64,000 nucleotides of DNA. It comes from Pegea sp. RAD2-039 (lineage: Eukaryota > Chordata > Thaliacea > Salpida > Salpidae). Under the pieces are notes generated by a model. That model saw only the letters and a list, made by a program, of their open reading frames with translations. It had not been told where the DNA came from and did no database searches. Location: the NCBI GenBank assembly GCA_034620365.1, contig JAQGEQ010000345.1, positions 558,001-622,000 on the forward strand, given 5' to 3'. This document shows positions 1 to 16,094 of the stretch, piece after piece. Position 1 is the first letter of the stretch. The number at the start of each line of letters is the position of its first letter. The position numbers were made by a program, and so were the translations under genes.

Positions 1-66
1 TTTCCAACAAATTTGAAAGGTCAGCAAACTGTTAGGTAAAAACATTCAAAATTTTTATCTTTGCAG

Positions 67-491
67 AGCCCAAAACACGTGTCCAGGTAAGTTGATGACG
101 TCATTTACACGTACAATTTCAATCTAACTTCTGGTTTAGAACCAATCACCAGAGATGGCGTCATCATCTCTAAATCGCCTCTTTTTCTGGTGGTTTAATC
201 CGTGATTGAAGTAGCGTGCGTTTTGTGACGTCATCACGTCTTTTATGATTCTCAGAATTGTACTTTTGTGGTATAAAAAGCCGCTGCAAACAGATGATGT
301 TAGGGACTTAGAAAATCGCGATAAAGCGAAGATATTGGGGGTGACGTCACTAGGTGATGCTGATGACGTCATCTTGTCTTACAGAATTGTAGAGTTGAGT
401 GAAGATTAAGGAGTTGAACAATCCGAAGATTTTGTTACAAAATTCAGATTCTTTGTTTTATTCGATGGTTGAAGACGCTGGTTTAGTTTGA
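67..491 (+). pseudogene. ABCC/MRP-type ABC transporter remnant (linker L0 start joined to extreme C-terminus)
   Basis: Three short exons are readable: 67-86, 140-201 and 256-340, joined by introns of about 53 bp. They read SPKTRVQ, then NQSPEMASSSLNRLFFWW, FNPIVLLWYKKPLQTDDV and DLENRDKAK. This matches the MRP1-type region where L0 meets the first transmembrane domain (family pattern S-F-L-S-R-x-x-F-W-W ... G-Y-x-x-P-L-x-x-x-D-L). Directly after it, 385-491 reads RIVELSE, a frame slip, then KELNNPKILLQNSD and LFYSMVEDAGLV followed by TGA at 489. That is the family's C-terminal signature (LFYSMAKDAGLV in MRP1). About 1,000 residues, including both nucleotide-binding domains, are missing between the two parts, and the last part needs a frameshift. 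I infer a deleted, non-functional gene. The upstream part lies outside the window. Recognition of the family is firm; the exact exon borders are less so. Confidence 0.8.
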
Positions 492-1221
492 AGTGGGATA
501 CTGATGATGTTACTGACTTGTGGAATAATTGATTTGTAATTTAAATAATAAAGTAGAAGTGAAAAAGATTTTTTTTTAGTTTAATTTCTATATGATGAAA
601 GTTTGGAAAAAATTTCTGCTTTTTAGAGTTGGTTACAAGAGTTGTATAAATCGTTATTTGAAGCCATTCATTAAATAAATTGACTAATATCTCGGTTTCA
701 AGTAGAAAACTCGTCTGCCAACAAAAGTTATCTAAATAAGTTTCATGGTTCTTTATTTAAAAGTGGATTCTGTGAAACAAGTGAAAATCCAAATAGAAAG
801 TTTTAATTATCTTTTATAATACTTTTGATTCTTTACTCATTTTAAAACTTCAAAAAAGTTGTCATCGTAAAGTGGTCATAAAGTTTAATCTCTAGAAATT
901 GAAGGAAATATAAAGCAGAAATCTTTGAAAAATAGTAAAGAATAGATTATGATGGAAAAAAGAGTCTTTTAAATCGCTCATCAGAAGATTTTCACAACTT
1001 CTTTAATCCCTGAAAAACAGAAAGTTAATTTATTGTAAGTTAGTTGCAAACCAACTGAAACTTTATTTGAGATTTTTGTTAAATTAAAACTATTTCGATG
1101 AAACTAATTTTTACGAATATTTTCAGAGTTAAATAGAAGTTTATTATAATTTTTTTATGAGGCATGTAGATAACATCTTAAACAAAAACAAAATAAATTA
1201 TATTTTCAATATTTACCGAGC
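492..1221. other. AT-rich 3' flank shared with astacin copy 3
   Basis: No gene is visible. The stretch around 545-700 is the reverse complement of sequence near 11.7-11.8 kb and 18.36-18.45 kb (for example the shared words around caagagttgtataa and gaagccat). The duplicated flank therefore extends past the coding part of astacin copy 1. Confidence 0.5.
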
Positions 1222-4008
<2,787 letters not shown>

Positions 4009-5784
4009 CTTGTTGATCTTGTAACGTAGCCAAAGTTTGTTTAAAATCACAAATAAACTAATCAACAAATTGTTTATTACAACGAAGAAGATGTGATCTT
4101 TGTATAACGTAAATAATTTAGTTAAATATTTAATGAGCTCAAAAAAACTTCGAACGTTTGTCTTTTAAAGTATTTTAAAGCTAAATATAACTCAATGAAC
4201 TTAGTTATTTGACTCAAAACATAAAAACTAATCGTCTTTAAACAGAAGGCTAGGTACTCCTGCTTATTTATCATTATCAACCAATCGAAAAGTTCACATA
4301 AATAATAATCAAAAGTAATAATGATAGTAATAAACTTCAAACAGCAATAGTTGAAAACCAAAGACTTGTAACAACAAAACTTGTTAATAAAATTATACTT
4401 ATTACTTTTATTAATTGATAAAAAATACCTTCTATAAGGCTTTGGTAAAATTACTAACTATTCTGTTCAGAGTAGAAGTATTTAAGTAATGTTTTACACG
4501 ATAAATATAGATTAAATCTAATTATATGAACAAAATTTCCCGAAAAAAGTTCTAGTAATTTTTTAACTAATTTTAATCTAGTAATTTTTAAACTTTTTGC
4601 TACTTATAAAAACTATCAAAAAGACTAAAACTGTAACAATTTTCTGAATTTATAAAATCTGATGGTAGATGAAGATATAAAAACAATTCTTTATAAGGTC
4701 TTTGTATAAACAAAATATCAATTTATCCTAAAATTGCATAAATTCTTTTAGTAATATAAATTCTTTTTTTTAAACAGTTACTAAAAGCTTCTGGTGAGTT
4801 ATTAAGTAAATTTACGAATTAAAGTTTCATTTTGAAAACTAAATCAAACATCAAATCTTTTTTACTTCCTTTTTTGGTTGGATTTTGTCGAAAAAGTTGT
4901 TTCATAATAAACGTTTTTATGTTTGTAATTTATATCTTAGAAAATAAAAGTGAGTTTTATTATAAATGCACTGTTTAGGTAATAATAAATTTTCTTGTAA
5001 TAAAACTGTTTGGTATTTACTTTTCTTAGATTATGAATATTTAAATTTTGTTAGTTTCAACTGATTACATTAATAAACTAAAAGTAGATAAATGTATGAA
5101 GTGAAGAATATTGTGAAAAAGCCAAAATAATTTGTGAAAAGTAACAATTTTTATAACAAACTTTTTAGTGAGTTAAATCAATAATAACTTATTCTTATAG
5201 AATTAACTCAAAGCTACAAATAATAATCACAAAGTTGTTTACCAAGGATTGTATAAATTAAAATTAGATTTTCAATTAATTTGTAAATTTAATTTCATCA
5301 TTGGTTTTGTTTGTTAGAAATAATAAATATGCTTTTACTGAGCTGAGATAAACTGCTTATTATATGATGATGTTTTTAAAATGAAAATATTCAAGTGATA
5401 TTTTAGACAAAAAATAAAAAGTAAATGTAATTAGATAAACTTATAATAAATAGTTGAACATTACTTCTCAATCTTAATCTGATCTTTATTCTAATTTCAA
5501 GAAATTTAATTTGGAAAGACTTCAATAAATCTAAAAATAATTTAATCGAGTCATTATTTTTCTTTTTAAACATAATTTGAAAATATGAATCAAGTATTTA
5601 CTAAACCTAGATTTTAATTTTGGAAAAACTTTCCCTTTAAAAGCATCTTATCGATCTGTAAAATCATTAGAAGCATTTAATGTCCTTCAACGTTTTCTTT
5701 TAAAGATTGATTAGGTTTGAAAGCATTTCAAGATTAAGACAAAATTGTAGCTCTGATTATTAGATTTATAAATTATTTTTATTT

Positions 5785-5850
5785 ATTTAATTCAATAAAT
5801 GCGAAGGAGGGTAGCTGAAACGAGCCCCTCTCAACAATACACATTCGATT
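5785..5850 (-). mobile_element. LINE 3' tail, truncated
   Basis: The reverse strand reads the 3' terminus of the CR1-like family seen at 13-15 kb: a word related to gggaggtgc...caccctccttcgc, then an ATTTATTGAA(T)AAATAAAT-type tail. Only the last 60-70 bases are present, as expected for a 5'-truncated insertion. Confidence 0.55.
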
Positions 5851-6392
5851 ATGATTAAATCTTTCAAACTGTTATAAGGAACGACTTTTAGTTTTAACTT
5901 GCTTATTAAAATATGGTTGCTGTCAACAACTGGCTTCCTCCACGTAACTAGTCTTGTTTAGAGTCTTTTAATCAAGCTGTCGTCATTTTGTACTACTTAC
6001 GTCGTTCATAACTTTCCTCTTTCAAATGTAGCCATATTGTTTAATACTGAATTTTTCCAACAAATTTGAAAGGTCAACAAACTGTCAGGTAAAAACATTC
6101 AAAATTTTTAAATAACTCTAAAATTTTCTGCACTAACTCTTATGAGCATAAAACAATTAATTATGAATTAAACAGAATGTAGATTTTATTATTTTGTAGA
6201 AAGATAAGTCTCAAAGTATTCAGAAGGGTTGTCCTTACTTCAAATCAATAAAATATAAAAGATTAAAACGAAATCGATTTGCTTCAAAAAGTAATTTGAG
6301 AAACTTATATTATGTAATGATTCCTACTTTTGTAACTAATCACTTAAAGTTATTTATAGACAAACTTGTTTAATATTATTTTCAATTTCGTT

Positions 6393-6472
6393 GTAAACTC
6401 AGCAAATTTATGAAATAAGTTTCTTTATTATATTAAGTTTTAAAAAAAGTTTTATAAATTTGCTGAGTTTAC
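6393..6472. repeat. 19-bp perfect inverted repeat
   Basis: GTAAACTCAGCAAATTTAT at 6393-6411 is repeated in reverse complement at 6454-6472, with a loop of 42 bases. It lies in the unduplicated spacer between the astacin repeat arms. It may be a small foldback element. No terminal duplication was identified. Confidence 0.6.
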
Positions 6473-8137
6473 AAAATTTTATAAATTTCATTTTAAATGA
6501 GGATTTTGAAAGCTATTAATTTGTGTAAATAAAGTTGCCCAATCTCTGCATACTACTTTCCAAATGAAATCATAATTTAAATTATAGTTATAATTTGTCT
6601 TTTTGAAGTAAATATAATTTTTAAACATTATTTTCTTATTTTGGTAATGCACCTAACTTACATCAATTTCAATTTGTTGTAAAGTTACCAAAAAGCAATT
6701 TTATTTGAACATTTTCTAACAATTCAGTTTCTGATCAGCATTTTAATCCATGAAATCTTTTCATATTAAAAGAGCGCTTTCATTTCGGTTTGTGTTTTGG
6801 TTTTTAAGGTTATGTTGAAAATATAAAATGGCTTTTTAAGATGTTTTTATAAGAAATGTTTTTGGTGATGTGTGAATAATTGAACTGAAACAAAACCTTT
6901 TAAAAAGTTTCGTAGAAAAAACCACTACAAAAATAAATTATTATTGATTTAACTCACTAAAAAGTTTGTTATAAAAATTGTTACTTTTTACAAATTATTT
7001 TGGCTTTTTCACAATATTCTTCACTTCATGCATTTATCTACTTTTAGTTTATTAATGTAATCAGTTGAAACTAACGAAATTTAGATATTCACAATCTAAG
7101 AAAAGTAAATACCAAGCAGTTTTATTACAAGAAAATTTATAATTACCTAAAGAGTGAATTTTTGATAAAACTCACTTTTATTTTCTAAGATATAAATTAC
7201 AAACATAAAAACGTTTATTATGAAACAAATTTTTCGACAACATCCAACCAAAAAAGGAAGTAAAAGAGCTTCGATGTTTGATTTAGTTTTCAAGATTAAA
7301 CTTTAATTCGTAATTTTACTTAATAACTCACCAGAAGCTTTTAGCAACTGTTTTTAAAAAAACACTTTATATTCGTAAAAGAATTTATGCAATTTTAGGA
7401 TAATTTAATATTTTGTTTATAAAAACAGCTTATACGGAATTCTTTTCATATCTTCATCTGCTATCAGATAATGTAGATTCAGAAAGTTGTTACCGAATCA
7501 AATTTATTTTGATAGTTTTTATAAGTAGCAATAACAGAAATGTTTAAAGTAACAAATGCTAGAATATATATTTAAAAATTAAGACTTTAAAACAAATTTT
7601 TCTGTGGAAATTTCGTTCATATAATTAGATTTAATCTATATTTATCGTGTAAAATATAACTTAAATAATTCTACTCTGAACAGAATAGTTAGTAATTTTA
7701 CCAAAGCCATATAAAAGGTATTTTTTATGAATTAATAAAAGTAATAATTATAATTTTATTAACAAGTTTTGTTGTTACAAGTCTTTGGTATTCAACTATT
7801 GCTGTTTGAAGTTTATTACTATCATTATTACTTTTGATTATTATTCATGTGAACTTTTCGATTGGTTGATAAAGATAAATAAGCAGGAGTACCTAGCCTT
7901 CTGTTTAAAGACGATTAGTTTTTATGTTTTGAGTCAAATAACTAAGTTTATTGAGTTATATTTAGCTTTAAAATACTTTAAAAGACAAACGTTCGATGTT
8001 TTTTTGAGCTCATTAAATATTTAACTAAATTATTTACGTTATACAAAGATCACATCTTCTTCGTTGTAATAAACAATTTGTTGATTAGTTTATTTGTGAT
8101 TTTAAACAAACTTCGGCTACGTTACAAGATCAACAAG

Positions 8138-10877
8138 ATGAACGTTTCGTGGAAAACTGATTGCGTCTTAATGGTCATTGTGTCCATACTCTGCCTTGAA
8201 TGTGGTTAGTTATATAATTCTTAAACGTTTTTATATTTTCTACTTAAGGTTTGCTTATACCAAGGATGTCCTTGTTGTAAGCCAGGGCAAGAATGATAAA
8301 TATCAAGATGTTGCTCATTCAGAAGAATACCGATCTTCAAATCAGCAACAATCATAGTGAAACAGACGGATTGATGCTTAAATATTAAAATGTTAGCAGC
8401 GTAACAGAATGATTAATGTAGCCACGCCTAGCTCACGTCGCTAAAGTTGGTAGAACGCCACTAAGCACAGTGACAAACTGCCTTTGAGGTTTCAACTTCA
8501 TAAAATTCAGAATTTTGTGTTTCCTAGAAGTAACCAGACGGACAAGGCCCTCCTAACCGGGTTTTAGTAGACGTGATCGAAAATTTCTTTCTGCCCATGC
8601 TCAAACCCGGAACCTACCACTTTAGTTACCTTACCATTTCGTTAGGCGGGCATGATAACCGCTACACTATGAAGACAGACGTTTGCTGATAGATATTTTA
8701 ATACGTGGCAAATATTATGACTTTTCAGCAGAATATCTGTGAAAAAAATAGCTAAATTTTTAAACAATTTTTCAAAAGGAAATGTGAGGCTTAAAATGTT
8801 GTTGATAACTTAAAAATTTTAATTTAATCTTTAATAAAGTTTGAGTAATAAATATTAAAACCAACTAATTTAACTTTCTTGAAAGAGAGATATATTATAA
8901 AGATATCAAAGTCGAAACAATCTTTTTGATTGTAGGTTACAGACTCTTTCTTTCTTGTTTGTACCTCTGCAAATTAGATTTGATAAGTTTTATTAGAGTT
9001 TTGAAATAACTTGAATGAAGTGAACTAAATACATCTTAAATCTTGTTGTAGGTCTTCAATTGGTTCACAGTAATCCACTGAGCAGCACTCCTACTTCTCA
9101 ATCAGGTTTGTGGATTTGATTTTGTTACTGATACTAGTTCAGATTGAAATTTGAAATCAAATAAAATGAAACAACTTAGAAGCTTGTTACAACTGATTTA
9201 AGTTGAAAAACTTGATTCTAACTGAATAGTTTTTTATAGACAGCAACTGTCCTTCTCTGGTCAATTGTACAAAGACTTGTTTGTTGGGTATGAAGAAATC
9301 AGCTGATGGATGTACAGTTTGTGAATGCAAAGATGAAGGTCTTTTCCAAGGAGATATAATGATAGATGGTAGGTAGTTTTCTTAATCAAATTGTGATTAA
9401 AATGAGATTTTATAAAATTAAAAAGAGTGAAAATGTAGTTACTAAAATATAATAAATGTTTTCATTTACATATTAGATTTAAATGATTTCAAAATTTCTT
9501 CATTTGCAGAAAACTCTTATAATGATTTCTTGCATCTGTTTGGTGAAGAAAATCGAACAAGGATCTCTAAAAGATCTGGGTTAAGGAGTTCACTAGGTCG
9601 AGACTGGCCTAAAGTTCGAGGAAAGGTTGTTGTCCCATATGTGTTTGACGATACAGTTGGTAAGTTACTTAATTGGTTTAAATATAATTTTTGATGAATT
9701 GATTTAAATTTGATAAAATAATTTTTAGGTGAAAAGCTGAAAGAAGTTATCAAAAGTGCGATGAGGTCTTTTAAAAGGTCGACTTGTGTTCGATTTCGAC
9801 CACGATATCAAGAAGATGATTATCTTCTAATAAAAAGTACTTCAAAAGCTATTTGTGCCGCACAGCTAGGAAATGCAGGTGGAAATCGAACGGTAAAAAT
9901 AAATTAACATTTGAATAAATAATTAATTCGTATAATTTAATCTTTTTATTGTAATATCTGATTTAATATAAGCTCAAAGCTACAAGATGTTTTATTTTAA
10001 AAACATTTACAAATTCATGAATCAAACGAGTTATTTTGCTGAAAGGTCAAGCTTGGGGCAGGTTGTGCAAAACGAGGAATAGTTATTCATGAGTTGATGC
10101 ATACACTTGGTTTTTTGCATGAACAATCGCGTCCTGATAGAGATGATTACGTCACAATTGTTTGGGATAATATAAAGGAAGGTGTGTTTGATTATTTTTG
10201 AAAATTCAAGTTTGATTTTATTGAGTTAATTTCAAACTTTTTAAAGGTCAAGAACACAATTTTAAGAAAATGGATATAGAAAGATGGGATAGTTATTCCT
10301 CTCGATACGATATTAGATCTCTCATGCATTATAATGCAACTTCTTATAGTAAAAATGGTTTGCCTACGATCTTAGATAAAAGGTAACTTCCTGATATCGA
10401 TATAATTTGTTGGGTGTTGAAATGTACACCTTGCAAATTTCATTCGTTGTAACATTTAAATATTTTATATTCAGGACTAATTCAACGATTATTGCTAATA
10501 GAAAGAAATTTTCAAAGGATGATATTTTTCAAATTAATGAAAAATATAAATGCTTTACTGATTGTAAGTTTCAATAATTGTCTTCTTGTATTAGTTTAGA
10601 TTAATTTGCCAATTTTATTTATATCAAAATTTATTTATTTTTCAGATTGTGTTGATAAATTCCCAAGGTGCTTGTATTTTCAATTTCTGGTTGTATCTTT
10701 TCAGATTATAATTCTATATTTAGTACATCTTAATATTATTTCAATTAATCCTTTTTAGAATAATCTGAAAGCATTTGAATCAACTTAATAATTTTTAGAC
10801 GCTGTCTTGAGACTAGAGGAAGTTGTAAAAATAAATATTTGTCACAGTTTTGCAAAAAGACTTGTAAGCTCTGCTAA
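8138..10877 (+). CDS. Secreted astacin metalloprotease with antistasin-like and ShKT domains, copy 2
   Basis: Same ten-exon layout as copy 1. Exon 1 (8138-8204) encodes MNVSWKTDCVLMVIVSILCL, a signal peptide, and ends in phase 1. The exons beginning GTCTTCAATTGG and ACAGCAACTGTC follow, the latter with Cys motif [11 protein letters not shown]. Next come the propeptide/KR exon (ISKRSG), the catalytic exons with [19 protein letters not shown] and [10 protein letters not shown], and a C-terminal ShKT domain of six Cys (DYCVDKFPRRC...CKNKY...FCKKTCKLC), with TAA at 10875. The zinc ligands, catalytic Glu and Met-turn are kept. HELMHT replaces the more usual HELMHA. Exon 5 ends [14 protein letters not shown], which departs from the usual C-x-S-x-V-G-x-x-G-G-x-Q. 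All joins keep frame, so the gene looks intact. The substrate is unknown; such proteins usually cut matrix or secreted proteins. Confidence 0.85.
8395..8690 (-). mobile_element. tRNA-Val-derived SINE in intron 1 of astacin copy 2
   Basis: Mirror copy of the element at 3461-3760, same position in intron 1 and same antisense orientation to the gene. The A box and B box words are still readable on the minus strand (for example GGCTCAAACCCGGAACC with small changes). It arrived with the inverted duplication and is not an independent insertion. Confidence 0.6.
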
Positions 10878-11826
10878 GCTCGGTAAATATTATTTATTTT
10901 GTTTTTGTTTAAGATGTTATCTACATGCCTCATAAAAAATTATAATAAACTTCTATTTAACTCTGAAAATAGTCGTGAAAATCAGTTTCATCGAAATAGT
11001 TTTAATTTAACAAAAATTCTCAAATAAAGTTTCAGTTGGTTTGCAAATAACTTACAATAAATTAACTTTCTGTTTTTCAGGGATTAAAGAAGTTGTGAAA
11101 ATCTTCTTATGATCGATTTATAAGACTCTTTTTTCCATCATATTCTATTCTTTACTATTTTTCAAAGATTTCTGCTTTATATTTCCTTCAATTTCTAGAG
11201 ATTTAACTTTATGAAAAATCATTGAATTGATGATAAAGTTAGGAAACCATAAGATACAAAATAAATAGAGAAAATGGCGGTATTATAAATTTGTTTTCGA
11301 GTTTAAGTTGGTATTATTGGCACTTTAAACCAAAATTCTTTTTAATTTGATAGACAGATAAACAGTAAAAAGCATAGTTGAAACAATTAAGGCTTCGATA
11401 TTTGTAAAGTAGGTTTAAATGTACTGACGTTACCAAAATAAATAATTATGTTAATGTTAATTATTAACAATTATTTATTATTTACTTATAATTAGCAAAA
11501 TTCAATTTCAAGAAAAAAATGTTTAAACTTTTAAAAACAAATAGCTGATAAAACTGCTGTGTTCAGGTTTTTGATAATTAATTTATTTAACTAATATTAA
11601 GTTTGTGGAAGACAAATGAATTAAATATATTTTATTTGGAACATATAATATTTATGATAATAAAAAATAAAACATTATAAACCAAAGATAACAATAACTT
11701 TACGAATGACTTTCAACAAAAACTACAAAACAGAAGAAGAAAATTTTTCCAAACTTCCATCACATAGAAATTAAACTTAAAAAAATCTTTTTCACTTAAA
11801 GCAACAATTAAAAGAGAAAAACTTAC

Positions 11827-12837
<1,011 letters not shown>

Positions 12838-13071
12838 CTGAAAGTTATTTGTTCATTAGTCAATATTTTCTATTTGTAAACAAACAAATCCAGAAAGATG
12901 AGGTGCAGTAATTTCTCAGGAATATTTAAGTCATAATCTTCCATAAATATTTGAATATTTATTTGAAAACGTGCTTATAAGTTGTGATATAGTTATTTCT
13001 AGAAAGTGATTTGTTTATTATATATATACTATATATTGTGGTTGGTGACAGTAAAAATCTTTTATAAAACT

Positions 13072-14892
13072 ATGGTGGATATACATAAAACTACCAAGAC
13101 CTTACCATCAAACATAAAGAAAAATCCTGAAAAACCGACTTCATCAAAGCAAGATTACAATTGCCAATCCTGCAATAAAATTTGCTCTGGTGAAGATCCG
13201 GTAATTGAATGCTTTAAATGTCTCTCCTGCTTTCATCTCACCTGTAGTGATGTGAGCAAGAAAATTTATGGTATGTTTGATAAAAACCAGATGAAGCAAA
13301 TGGGATTTAAATGGTTCTGCATTAAATGTAGAGCCATGGACACAACAGCTCCCTCATCTAATTCTAATAAAAACTTTTTATCCGACATTAGCAAATCTTT
13401 ATCTGCTGAATTAGAAATACTTAAATCGGAAATTGCCAAAGAAGTTGCCAAGATAAACTAGAAAATTTCTAGTTTGTCCAAATCAATAGATGAACTGGAT
13501 GCCTCTACAAAAAACCAGTCACATGGGTCTCGGTGGTCAGTGATCCCGGTTCCGACAAAAATGCTAGCATGGTGCAGCTTCTTGCCAAGAAGGTCACCGA
13601 CACGCACAAAATACTCACTTTAGACCGTGAGGACAGATAAAACAATGTCATCATCTTTAATGTCTCTGAGACTGATAAAGATGATGACTGTAAGTTTTTT
13701 AATCAAATGTGCTCTCAAGGCCTTGATTTTGTGGACATTCCAAAGGTATCAATGACTAGACTTGGAGCAAAAAGCTCAGATCAAGGATTGTTGAAAGTGT
13801 ATTTTCAGGAAAATTGGAACAAACGCAAGTTTCTTGCCAAGCTGTATAAGCTAAAGCTTGACAAAAAATTCGAGCGCATTCGAGTAGCACATGATATGTG
13901 TGAAGATGATCGCTTAGAAAATAAGCGTCTTCTAAAAGAGGCGTATAACCGAAATCAGAAGGAACAACCAACTGATATCAAATACAAAGTTCGAGGTCCA
14001 CCATGGGCCTTGAGAATTGTCAAGGTTTTTTTTTAAAAACGGAAGTGGAAAATAATCACTGGACCCACATCTTCTTTTTTCAAACTCTCTCCGCACACAT
14101 TGTTAATAACCAAGATATCAATTTACAGAAGCCCATCATCAAATCTCACAAGCATCAAAAAGACAATTCTTCTAATACCTTTAATTACTAGAGCTTTAAT
14201 TCTAAGAACCCATACTTTTTTATCAATCTTTTCAAATTGTACGTACGTCCAATTCTTGAATACAATGTTAGTGCTTGGATGCCATATCAAGTTGGTGATA
14301 TCAAAAAAATCGAATCTGTTCAGGCAACATTTACGAGATTGGTTTGCAGGAAACTTAATATTAAATATGATAATTATAAAAATCGTCTCAGTTTCTTCAA
14401 TTTAGATACTTGGGAAATCCGACGGACTAAATACGACTTAATTCTTATTTTTTAAATTATCCACAATATCATTGACATTCAGTTTGATGATTTCTTTTCT
14501 ATGAGTCCTTCCTTCAAGTTGTATCAGCTCAGACGACACACATTACACCTTAATAAGTCTATATCACCTAGTAAATTGGTCAGAGTAAATTTTTTCTCAT
14601 ACGGTACAATTAATACATGGAATCAGCTGCCATCAGACATTGTCATCTCGAAGCCGCTCGCGTTGTTCAAGCAGAAGTTGAATCGTTATAATATTGCCAA
14701 CATTGTCATTTCTAAACAGAGAATTTTTTTCTTTTTTATATTATTAACATTCCATGTAATTGTTCACTGTTATATGCTTTGAGGACTACTGAAATGCCAT
14801 GTGTTACATCTTTTACTTTCTATATTTCTAGCTTAATAGATGTTATTTGTGAGAATTTGTGTTACTCTCTTCAGGTACCCTCCTTATTATGA
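13072..14892 (+). mobile_element. CR1/jockey-like LINE with PHD-finger ORF1, internally deleted, copy A
   Basis: ORF1 starts at ATG 13072. It has a PHD-type zinc finger (CQSCNKICSGEDPVIECFKC, then CFHLTC, then WFCIKC) and stops at TAG 13459. Its continuation is readable in another frame (NNVIIFNVSETDKDDD, then MTRLGAKSSDQGLLKVYF to about 14036), which resembles the RRM-like half of LINE ORF1 proteins. Endonuclease and nearly all of the reverse transcriptase are missing. The sequence jumps to the ORF2 C-terminus at about 14180-14700 (LYVRPILEYNVSAWMPYQ, IKKIESVQATFTRLVCRKLN, INTWNQLPSDIV). The 3' UTR follows with a word related to the family terminus (ctcttcaggtaccctcctt). It is immobile by itself. 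The 5' boundary is uncertain. Confidence 0.8.
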
Positions 14893-16090
14893 AAACCAGT
14901 TTGGAAATTGCATATTTAGAAATGAAACCGTATCCCTACCAACTTATATACAATTACATAAAACACATGAATGCTTTTTACTGTTATCCTCGACTATCTT
15001 GTTGCTTAATTATTAAATTTAGATAGTTACATCAATATTTACATTTTCTAATAATTGCTTCGACTTTATGATATCACGAATAATTGTTTAAATGTTTTAC
15101 TGATTTCATCAGATAAGTTGTCACCAACTTTTGGTATTTACATTAAATTAAGTTTGAAAGTTTTTATCTTTATTTGTAACCTCCTCTTTGTAATTATATA
15201 ATAAAATAGAATTGAAAAATACAAACTTTTGTAAGATGGTTTTCTTTAAATACTTAATCGTAGAGAAGTTTTTTTAACTAATTTGTAATTAATAATTTAA
15301 AATGCATCAATAAGACTTACAAGTTCAAAATAAAATATCTAAATCTTTTCTAATCTTCATGAAACTGATTTTTTACAACTTTATCTTTTTACTCTATCCA
15401 ACTTTCTTACATTGATTTTTAATTAATTATCTGAATTATAGTTTTAGATTCTGTTGGTTTATTTCAACTTGTTGCTATAAATCATAGATACTCGCTAGAA
15501 TAGTCTTCTTCAAGTAAGATGAAAGCTGAATTAATTTTGCAATTTTGAGTAAATACATCATTTTCATTTTCTTGCAAGTCCTTTGCAGAAATAATATTTA
15601 GAAGAATAAATAATGCAGCGCCATCTAGCGTTAAACGATTTAACAATTTGTATTGCTGAGAATTACAAAGTTTAGTGAGCCTTGTTTTCTACTTTAGTTT
15701 GAGAAACAACTCTTCCTAATCATTTTGAAATGCAGATTTCTTGCTGAAGACTTTTTTGGCTTTATATTTAATTGTCCCTCAGAGTCACGTTTGAGAAGTT
15801 TTAGTTTCTAAAGCTGTTAAAAAATTGTTTTTCAGCAAAACTAAAAGGATCCAATTTTCGATGAATTAGGTTATTTGTCTAAAAGTTTTGTATTTTTTTA
15901 GGACTTTAAAATAAGAAATATTTGTTTATTTATTAGCATAAGTGAAAGCTTTGGACTAAAAGTCCAAAGAACAGGTTTTTTTTAACTTTAAAAAGTTTCA
16001 TATTGAGATTGTTTAATTATAGAAAACAGAAACTCAGTATAAGTTGACTGATATTTATTTAACAAGAAGTGATTTCAAACCAAATAATTC
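14893..16090. other. Non-coding part of tandem unit 1
   Basis: No coding frame with family resemblance is seen. The stretch is AT-rich and repeated at about 22.25-23.43 kb. It contains one CTCF-like motif and probably the upstream region of astacin copy 3. Confidence 0.4.
15617..15632 (-). promoter_or_regulatory. CTCF-like motif
   Basis: AGCGCCATCTAGCGTT. The reverse complement ACGCTAGATGGCGC matches 12 of 14 positions of the bilaterian CTCF core CCASYAGRKGGCRS. One motif alone is weak evidence; it is duplicated at 22964. Confidence 0.35.
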
Positions 16091-16094
16091 GATG

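Larger units (their letters stand above)
4009..8137. other. Head-to-head intergenic region between astacin copies 1 and 2
   Basis: This is the shared upstream region of two divergent astacin genes. About 1.1 kb on each side belongs to the inverted repeat arms. The 5190-6935 spacer is not duplicated. The spacer holds a LINE 3' tail (5785-5850), a copy of the first 60 bases of the window (6053-6112, tttgaaaggtcaacaaactg), and a 19-bp hairpin. Small open frames at 4122-4361 (-) and 7785-8024 (+) are mirror images of each other within the arms and look like chance. No promoter motif could be singled out. Confidence 0.5.
6935..11215. repeat. Right arm of the 4.3-kb inverted repeat
   Basis: Reverse complement of about 870-5190. 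It carries astacin copy 2 with all introns and the SINE. Homology ends where the ABCC/LINE block begins (11217), which suggests that block was joined to the arm after, or during, the duplication. Confidence 0.85.

Noticed and set aside
4122..4361. 79-codon minus frame and its mirror at 7785-8024
   Set aside because: Both lie in the inverted repeat arms upstream of the astacin genes, are F/I/L-rich, have no splice or family support, and their mutual similarity only reflects the duplication.
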